A DNA stretch of 64,000 bases from Ceratorhiza oryzae-sativae (lineage: Eukaryota > Basidiomycota > Agaricomycetes > Cantharellales > Ceratobasidiaceae): assembly GCA_030998015.1 (NCBI GenBank), contig JARWMV010000250.1, positions 620,001-684,000 of the forward strand, given 5' to 3'. The notes below the pieces were generated by a model. The model did no database searches. It was not told the origin of the DNA and was given only the letters and a program-made list of their open reading frames with translations. Every line of letters begins with the position of its first letter. Positions within the stretch are counted from its first letter, which is position 1. Shown here piece after piece: positions 57,394 to 64,000 of this stretch. Both the position numbers and the translations under genes were made by a program.

Positions 57394-59015
57394 CTATTGA
57401 CGATAGCCCAAATTCATATCATCCATGCCATCATACATGCCCGAGAGATCACACTCATATGGAGCAGGGTAGAATGTTGTTCCGTTGTTGCGTTCTGCGA
57501 ATAGCCCTAGGTTGTATGGGGTCGGAGCAGGGAGGTAGCCCAGAGCTGGCACGCTTAGAGGCAAGGGGTTTCCATGGGTGGATGGGGGGTGGGGGTGTCC
57601 AGAGTTGTGTATGCCTATCGGTGACGGAAATAACGACGCTGTATAAAGATTAGATGACTCATCACAGGATAATGGCTAATATACCCACTGTCGTATTGGC
57701 CCGGGGATGGGCGCAGTTCCGAAGAGGATGGCGAAGAATGGGCACTCGAGACCCGCATGCGACGTGTGCCTTCCACTTGTGCTTGGTGCTACTCCACATC
57801 GTTTGAGGACACTAAAAGGTTTTAGAAAGAGCCAGCCACTCACATTCTGTAGCCATTTGTCGATTATCTTTGTTGGGTTAACAAAAGTGCTATCGCCTAG
57901 TGCACAGTTCCAAGCTTCCAGAGTCCTCAGAATGCCTTGGAGCTTCGTGACTACCGATGCAGAAGGGGAACGTCTATGCCTGTAAGTATTGATACTAACT
58001 TCGAACTCCTCCGATAGTTGTCGTAGTATTCGTTGTATTTTCGGATAGGCTGAGCGGAACGAAGGGAGTTGATGTCGAGGAATAATAGGCGCTTGTGGAT
58101 CACTAGCAGGTGTTTCGGAGCCATTGCTGAAATCGCCGAGCAATGCAGTCAGGACACCATAGCACCTGTATTAGCAGATTTGTGAAACCCATATAACAAG
58201 GAGAACACAGTTGGACATACACTCGCAGGGTAAAGCACCCTCTCTGTTCCGGTTTCAGGTGCTCCTTAGGGATAGTGTGGATGAATCGGAAAAATTCAAG
58301 GACTTGGGTTAAGACGCTCGCAGTCTGGCGCAACTTTTCGATCATGTCGGAAGACTGCACGCACGACCGGACATATATGCCTGCATGGGTACCAGCTAAT
58401 GTATAGCGCGAATCAGCACCAACGTAGTCCCGAAGAATTTCGAAGTTGTCAGCGGGAAGGGCGACGAGGGCTTGGAAGTCTACGGCCGATGATCAGTACC
58501 ACTCAGAGATGACAACACGCAGCATGGTCTCTACCTTGAACGACCAACCGTCTTGCATTCGACAGCGACTTACTTCCGCGCCTGGGCAATACCTAAACAG
58601 GGAGCGTATTGAGCTGGTCAGCTACTAACTAGTCTCAAGTTTGGGAGGATCTCACGTTGGGCTGATAAGCGGGGAAAGTGTGCTGCTGTGGGGGCGGCTG
58701 TTGAGCTTGATGAGCGTGGTCGACGTTCCAATCGACGTCGCCACGGTTGTGGCTGGGCGAATAGTTGTATCGTTCGTGAGTCATGGTGGGCTGGGGAAAT
58801 GGTCTCGCGCTGCCCAGATAGAGTGTGCGACTAAGCTCAGGCTCAGAGGGGTGTATGTTAGGGGCACAGTCAGGCTCTTCCTTGTTGCAGACTGGATGGG
58901 GGGTAGGACCTCTCTGGTGAGGCTGGGTTCTTATACCGTGCTGGCCGGAGTCCTCTGGAGCGTGGGCGGGGTTGTCAATCACACCGTAGCTTCCTCTAAG
59001 GGTCTGGCGCGACAT
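57394..59015 (-). CDS. Protein of unknown function, helical core with Pro/Ser tails
   Basis: The model starts at the ATG at 59015 (MSRQTLRGSYGVIDN). Exon 1 (59015-58656) is His/Pro/Gln-rich. Later exons encode a helical part (DNFEILRDYVGADSRYTLAG; SSDMIEKLRQTASVLTQVLE; KIQRILRQLSEEFEVS; KLQGILRTLEAWNCALGD) and then a Ser/Pro-rich segment (SSAHSSPSSSELRPSPGQYD). The final exon ends YECDLSGMYDGMDDMNLGYR with a TAG at 57394. GT-AG introns join these in frame, so the gene is probably intact. I do not recognise the family. The layout resembles that of a regulator without a visible DNA-binding domain. Confidence 0.6.
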
Positions 59016-59474
59016 ATTATGAGTTCCCGATTGCTGTTCGGAAAGAATTGGGAAAATGAGGGGCAACGACGAAAAGGGAGGAGTATTTGACGGTCGCCGT
59101 AGTCAGTAGACCCACTGATATAGGCGAGAGCTTAATCCGCACCGCATAGCCGGCAGTTATCGATAGGCTAATGGGCCGATCGACTGGCCAAACTCGGAGC
59201 ATTGAAGAGCGTTTGATCTCCATACGATGAGCATCACCTTTGTGAATCAGAATAGTGCATATATTCAAGCAGGCTCCAGTTTTCTCGCATAGAAATTTTC
59301 TCATTTTTTCATACAAGTCGCAAAATACCCACTGGTTCGTGGCGATTTTATTGGAAAGATAATGCAGACGATGCGGGCGTCTAAGGCATTACGATACAAA
59401 GAAGAGCGCTTCCCGAGAATACCACGGTTGGGCGCCAATGTCATTAACGAAGAGCGGTAAACTATGCTCACAGG
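59016..59474. other. Upstream region of the unknown gene and 3' end of the RRM gene
   Basis: 459 bp containing the promoter side of the minus-strand gene starting at 59015. The 3' end of the next minus-strand gene (stop at 59475) begins at its right edge. No further gene seen. Confidence 0.35.
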
Positions 59475-60599
59475 TCAACCAACCGTGATAGCGTTAGCCC
59501 CACTTGGGATCCATCGGCCCCGCTTAGCGTCTCCTGAACCTTTGCCCTTTCCTCTTACTTTGGTCCGTTTGGGGTTCTCGCCCCCAGATATGGTGATTGA
59601 CCAGGTTTTCGGGTGTTGTGGCTGAGAGGTACCTGATGTCGTAGAGTGTCTGATAGGAGCGTTGGTTTGAGCTTGAGAAGCAGCGTCTGGCTTCGGATTT
59701 TGTACAACAGAGCGGTCTGCAGTTTTTTTCTTCGGAAATAATTAGCCAGAAACTAACAATTCAACTTAGAATCACACGGCTTACTCTTTGTTCATCGAGC
59801 GTACGATTGCGGTCACGCAGCTTCTCTTTACGCTTATCACTATTGCCGCCACCGCCTGCAGTCAACTCGACATTGATGCGCCGGCCGGCTAATTCAGTGT
59901 GGTGTTTTCGAATACCGAGTTGCATGGCAGCGTGTGACGTGAACTCGAGGAAGGCGCATCCCTTGCTTTTGGCAGCCTGCACAGCGGTCGTAGGTTGGCC
60001 GCTGCGCGGCTTTGATGTGAGAAGTCGAATCGACGGAGGATCGTCTAGTAGAAGTGAACCAGAGAATCCAGAAGGAGATAATTGACACGCACTGCAATCA
60101 CTGAAATGTCCTTGTATTTGTTCTTTTGAGATCGTATACGGAAGGTTGCCTAAGTGTTTTATCGTGTTATCAGCAAGGGCGGTAATGGAAAGTAGCTTAA
60201 TTGCCCACCAACAAATAGTATGAATTTTTTATCCTTCACATGAGGAGTTTCCGTGACCGCTTTTGCGTCACCAGACTTCTCTAACTTGGTAGCCTTTTCC
60301 GCAGGCTTCTTTTTTTGTTTCTTCTGGCTGGGTTCCCCCGGATCAAATTTTGGTTCATGCTGTTTATCATCGACACCCGTTCGCTTCCGTTTTCGGCTGT
60401 GTAGCGCACGTTCGAGGACCGGAGGGTCAAGAAGGGTGTCAGGTGCAGACGCCGGCTTATCATCTAGCTCCTCCGGGGCATCGAGTTCGGGAATGTCGGG
60501 AGGCTGGGCCAGCGTCCAAGCGTCTTTGCTTTTGCCTTTGCTTGTTCGAAAAGCGATGCTTTTCTTTTGCTTCTTGGTCAGCCTTGGCTCGGTCGGCAT
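59475..60599 (-). CDS. NOP6: RRM protein, NOP6-like ribosome biogenesis factor
   Basis: Four exons: 60599-60209, 60149-60093, 60044-59785, 59729-59475; 320 residues, frame closes. The first 120 residues are Lys-rich with nuclear-localisation-type stretches (SQKKQKKKPAEKATK). A single RRM follows: RNP2 FILFVGNLPYT is created by splicing exon 1 to exon 2, and RNP1 reads SKGCAFLEFTS. After the RRM, GGGGNSDKRKEKLRDRNR and a basic C-terminus (RTKVRGKGKGSGDAKRGRW) are present. This architecture matches yeast Nop6, a nucleolar RNA-binding factor for small-subunit assembly. The ATG at 60599 is the first in frame. Confidence 0.85.
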
Positions 60600-61801
60600 C
60601 AAGGACTAGTTAGGTCAATTGAACAGAGATAATAGTGGGAGACGATCCAAACTCCTGTGGTGGTCGATTAGCCAAGCGCAGGGCGCTAATCAAACTTGAT
60701 ATCACAGACCACGTGCCATTAGCCCATGCTTACACAGCCGGACAATTGGGGTTAACCTAGCCATGTGTGTGAAGGTCTATGAATATACTTGCACGTGATC
60801 ATATTTATTACGATCCAAGCATGATATAAAGTTTATAGCTGATGTAAAGTTCATATAACAGGTTACATCTGCAGTACATACACAATCATGATTACAAACA
60901 GTAAAAAGTCATATTCCTCCACCAAGTTTGATTTTACATTTGAATACTATCAAACTAAGCAAACTAACACAAACCTTCTGAGATATGTGGTTGGTGCCAC
61001 ATTTATAGCTATTTAATGACTCTTAGTGAGCACACCTGCAGCATTTTGCCTACCTGTCATGTATGTAGCTTAGGTTACATACCATGCAATCTCTGGGCTT
61101 GCTCCATTGTGTAAAGTTCCTAATGTACACAGTTTATGCAATGTGTTGCCAATTGATGAATTATTATGGCTGTCTGCATAGTGTTGTATTATTGACATAT
61201 GCATGTACTTCCCTCCTATGAATTTCTTGTTTCACAAATCACTTGATTGTATGTACAATTGGTCAAATGTTTGATATCTATTGGTTGCTTTTGTGGCACA
61301 TGTTCAGGCTTACTTGGTATTTATTACACTGGTCAACAGTCCATATTGTGACTCCTACCATACTGTTGGATACAAGCCTTAATCTAGTTACATCCTGTGT
61401 TGTGTCATTTATGAATATACACCTCATAGGACTGGCTGCATTTGTTTGACATTGAAAATTCAGGTCAGGTATCATGCATGGAACCTCACAGTGTCAAACT
61501 TTTATCCCAATCAGATATATTGATACTGGTATCAGAAACATTGGGCAAATATACAAAATACTAGAGTGCAAGAGGGAGGGGTGAAATGTGTATGTGTGGG
61601 AATGGAAAAGGGTATAGAACTGAAATAGGAAGCCTAAGCATCAACAGCTGGGGTAGCATAGATCTCTTGACCCATTCCCATTGATTCTTTGATAGTAGCT
61701 TGCCAAGCTGGCTGTTCACCAGTTTGACCACAGGTAACTTGAGTAGGATACATCCTCTGGTGTTCAGCAAGGGCATGTGTAAATACCCTAGTTGAGTGAG
61801 A
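60600..61801. other. AT-rich repeat-derived region
   Basis: GC content falls sharply after about 60740. No gene model closes. A minus-strand frame (61800-61634) reads like the end of a protein (HQRMYPTQVTCGQTGEQPAW, stop at 61634) and is cut by the left end of the Tc1 element, so it may be the tail of an older element or gene. The family is not recognised. Confidence 0.35.
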
Positions 61802-61898
61802 TACAGTGCTGCTCAAAATGATTGTAACACATAATGCAAAATCATAAAGTTCCACCACAATTCATATAGATGCACATTCACAATACATGGTGTATAAT

Positions 61899-62007
61899 GG
61901 GGATGCTGTGCCAGAATGAATTCTAAATTCTGGCAGGTGCAAGAATATACAAATTGTAATTGCAGGAATGAAGACTATTACAAAAATCTATTCTGGCACA
62001 GCATCCC
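61899..62007. repeat. 109-bp inverted-repeat element (MITE-like) inside the Tc1 leader
   Basis: GGGATGCTGTGCCAGAAT (from 61900) and its perfect 18-base complement ending at 62007 enclose about 70 bp of AT-rich sequence. It could be a miniature element or a hairpin remnant; a clear target duplication is not seen. Confidence 0.5.
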
Positions 62008-62533
62008 TAGTGTATATACATTGACTTGTAGTAGCAGCACACATATGATGAAAAAACAAGCAAGTGAATCAATAAGGTGGACATGAAGAAATGGGTGAAA
62101 GATGCCAAGGTCTGTTACAATGATTGTGAGCATTGTAACACATTGGCCAATCCCCCAATCCACTCAACCATTCTACTCTCATACATACATCTCTATATCA
62201 GCATGGTGGCTTGAAAACCTACAGACAAGCACATACTTGCCATTCTGTACAAGAAACAAGGCATGTCTGACCAAGCTGCAGCTGAAAAGATTGGGGGGAT
62301 CAGCTATGCTACAGTTAATCAGATCTACAAAGACTACATGAATGGCAAGGAAGTGATGATTCCTAGGAAGAGTACTGGTCATCCCAGAAATATTACCAAG
62401 CACACAGGTGATTGGGCTGTCTTACTGGTTGAAAGGGGGCTTGCTGGATCTGCTGCAGAGCTCCAGGATGAATATTTTCATGGTGTTGATGTTTCAACAG
62501 TCAAATGAATGCTCAGGAAGCTTTGATACCATG

Positions 62534-63090
62534 TGTTATGACCTGTCAAACGGACATAACAAAATAGCCAAATATTTTTATGGATTTATGGCATTTTTCC
62601 TAAGCAGAACAAGCCATAAACAAGGTCACATGACCTTGGTGCTTAACCAGCACTTATGGTGGTTACCCTGAACTTGCTCCAGCATTTCTCTCCATTGTTA
62701 CTTGGAGTGAGGAGCAAGTTGTCATGTGACCTCAGTGCTTACAGCAGGATCACACTACCTCAGCACTTACCCCTTGGACCTCACACAGCTCTATAAGATT
62801 TGGAGCTGCACAAACTTAAGACAAACAATTACCTAACCCATAGTACTGTACATAACCTGCACCTACTGCAGATTGTGCTTAGATAATACATCTGCAGCCA
62901 CTGCAGCCACAGGCATATATAAGAAGGATAAAGCAAGACTGGATGCCTCAGCTTGCTTTATCTTGTCAACCACCATAGACCAAAAACAAACACTGTAACT
63001 AGAATACTCAATACATACCACATAGCACCAAACTGTCAACGCAGCCACTACTTAAGTGCTTTGCAAGGAAGCATCCAGAGGGTCACAAAA
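62534..63090 (+). repeat. Solo LTR inserted in the Tc1 transposase
   Basis: 557 bp starting TGTTATGACC and ending GGTCACAAAA, nearly complementary ends, flanked by CCATG at 62529-62533 and 63091-63095. Removing it with one CCATG copy rejoins the transposase frame (YHAYKQWKVPLL follows directly). It is AT-rich, with a TATA-like run near 62916, and has no internal element. It arose by insertion and LTR-LTR recombination. Confidence 0.8.
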
Positions 63091-63378
63091 CCATGCATAT
63101 AAGCAGTGGAAAGTGCCCCTTCTTACAACTAGAAAGAAAACTTGCTGGTTGGCTTGGGCTCAGAGACATTACACATGGTCCAAACTTGACTGGGCTAGGG
63201 TGGCATTTTCTGATGAGTCAAAGTTCTTGGTTTTTGGGTATTCTGGGCCAGATATCTACTGGAAGGAAGTGGGCAGCCCCTCCAAGTCAGAACACTTCAA
63301 ACAAGTCATTAAATTTGGTGGTGGGAGTGTCATGGTCTGGGGGTACATCATGCATGAGGGTGTCAGCAAGTTGCACCT

Positions 63379-64000
63379 TGTTATGGATCATTAACATTTT
63401 TCTATTAATTTAGTCTGCTCTGCCAACCTAAAGTGATGCCTCTGTAATTTTTCTTGAAATTAAATGAATTTGTATGCATCTGAAATTGTACTATTTGTGT
63501 TCCATTAAGTAGTACAAAATCTCCTCTTTCCAACGCATATTTTATTGTGATTTTATCTTAAGAACTTGGAGAGATATAGAGGTTGCAATATTTCTTCTTA
63601 TCAGGAGATATTGATTACAACATTGCACTGTCCATATCTCAGCAACCACTTACTCTATCAAAGCAATCTTATGCTCTATCGATAGCTAATCTTCAGCAGT
63701 ATCTGCTGCCTGAAGATCATTGCGATCCACCAGATCCTTGCGCTGGAATGGCCTGAAGATCATTAGAATCTTACTGGACCATCTGTTATGGATCACTAAC
63801 ATTTTCTATTATTTTAGTCTGCTCTGCCAACCTCAAGCAATGCCTCTGTAATTTTCTTGAAATTAAATAAATTTGTATGCATCTGAATTTGTGCTATTTG
63901 TGTTCCATTAAATAGTACAAAATCTCCTCTTTCCAACGCATATTTTATTGTGATTTTATCTTAAGAACTTGGAGAGATATAGAGGTTGCAATATTTCCTC
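63379..64000 (+). repeat. Two head-to-tail LTR copies, the second cut by the window end
   Basis: TGTTATGGATCA occurs at 63379 and again at 63784, period 405, and the sequence after each is nearly the same. The first copy stops at ...TTACTGGACCATC, although the related copy at 7877-8987 continues from that very point (8219 onward). So the second copy has inserted into the first. The first in turn interrupts the Tc1 transposase. Confidence 0.7.

Larger units (their letters stand above)
61802..63378 (+). mobile_element. Tc1/mariner element, left part, with nested insertions
   Basis: The left end starts after a TA with CAGTGCTGCTCAAAATGATT, the style of Tc1 terminal repeats. Transposase coding starts at an ATG at 62203: a helix-turn-helix part (ILYKKQGMSDQAAAEKIGGI) is followed, beyond a solo LTR, by the catalytic region (WARVAFSDESKF with the first or second Asp; FGGGSVMVWGYI). 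The frame is cut at 63378 by another LTR, so the last acidic residue and the right end are missing. In-frame TGA codons at 62212, 62506 and 62524 all sit where relatives carry Arg. This copy is dead. Confidence 0.8.

Noticed and set aside
63379..63783. Considered as a simple 405-bp tandem repeat
   Set aside because: The related copy at 7.9 kb continues beyond the 405-bp point, so LTR-into-LTR insertion fits better than tandem duplication.

Overview
The window is nuclear DNA of a filamentous basidiomycete. Genes are broken by many short introns, mostly 45-60 nt with GTNNGN...YAG borders, and neighbouring genes lie on either strand. Protein types (secreted PL3 pectate lyase, an F-box/LRR family with decayed copies, large Ser/Pro-rich proteins, chromodomain Ty3 elements, Tc1 and pogo transposons) fit an Agaricomycete. 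My best guess, from familiarity only, is Rhizoctonia solani (Ceratobasidiaceae). No rRNA, tRNA, CRISPR or plasmid feature was recognised.

Layout. 1-9 kb is a transposon nest: a pogo-type transposase gene is split by a full-length Ty3 chromovirus (769-7709, 376-bp LTRs, AATCT target duplication), followed by LTR-like debris. 10.1-16.4 kb holds a mitochondrial-type isocitrate/methylisocitrate lyase (+) and a large protein of unknown function (-). 16.4-21.5 kb is gene-poor with a probable decayed FAD oxidoreductase. 21.6-23.7 kb is an ankyrin/CCCH zinc-finger protein (-). 24.4-26.5 kb has broken gene fragments. 27.27-30.83 kb is a DNA transposon with 46-bp terminal inverted repeats, a 7-bp target duplication and a transposase of a type I cannot assign firmly. 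31.4-43.2 kb is gene-dense: S-formylglutathione hydrolase, a giant protein with a Glu/Arg-rich helix, glycerol-3-phosphate dehydrogenase and pectate lyase. 43.5-47.4 kb has two F-box/LRR relatives, one clearly dead. 48.4-60.6 kb is housekeeping: an AKR1-type palmitoyltransferase, bifunctional ADE5,7 (purine synthesis), RRB1 (ribosome assembly), an unknown protein and a NOP6-like RRM protein. 60.7-64 kb is a second nest: a Tc1 element carrying a short inverted-repeat element, a solo LTR and two copies of another LTR.

The genes do not form a cluster or pathway; they are mostly independent housekeeping loci. Two themes stand out. First, the mobile elements decay by CpG to TpG/CpA change: every difference between the two LTRs of the Ty3 element lies at a CpG, and eight of nine premature stops seen in elements are TGA. 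Second, two otherwise well-preserved genes, and two fragment loci, show apparent single-base losses, mostly in short homopolymers, which may be sequence errors.

The most novel-looking items are the 27.27-30.83 kb transposon, whose terminal repeats each contain a hairpin, and the self-priming layout of the Ty3 element, where the predicted 5' end of its RNA is complementary to its own primer-binding site. Exon borders were derived by hand from splice signals and reading frame and should be treated as models.
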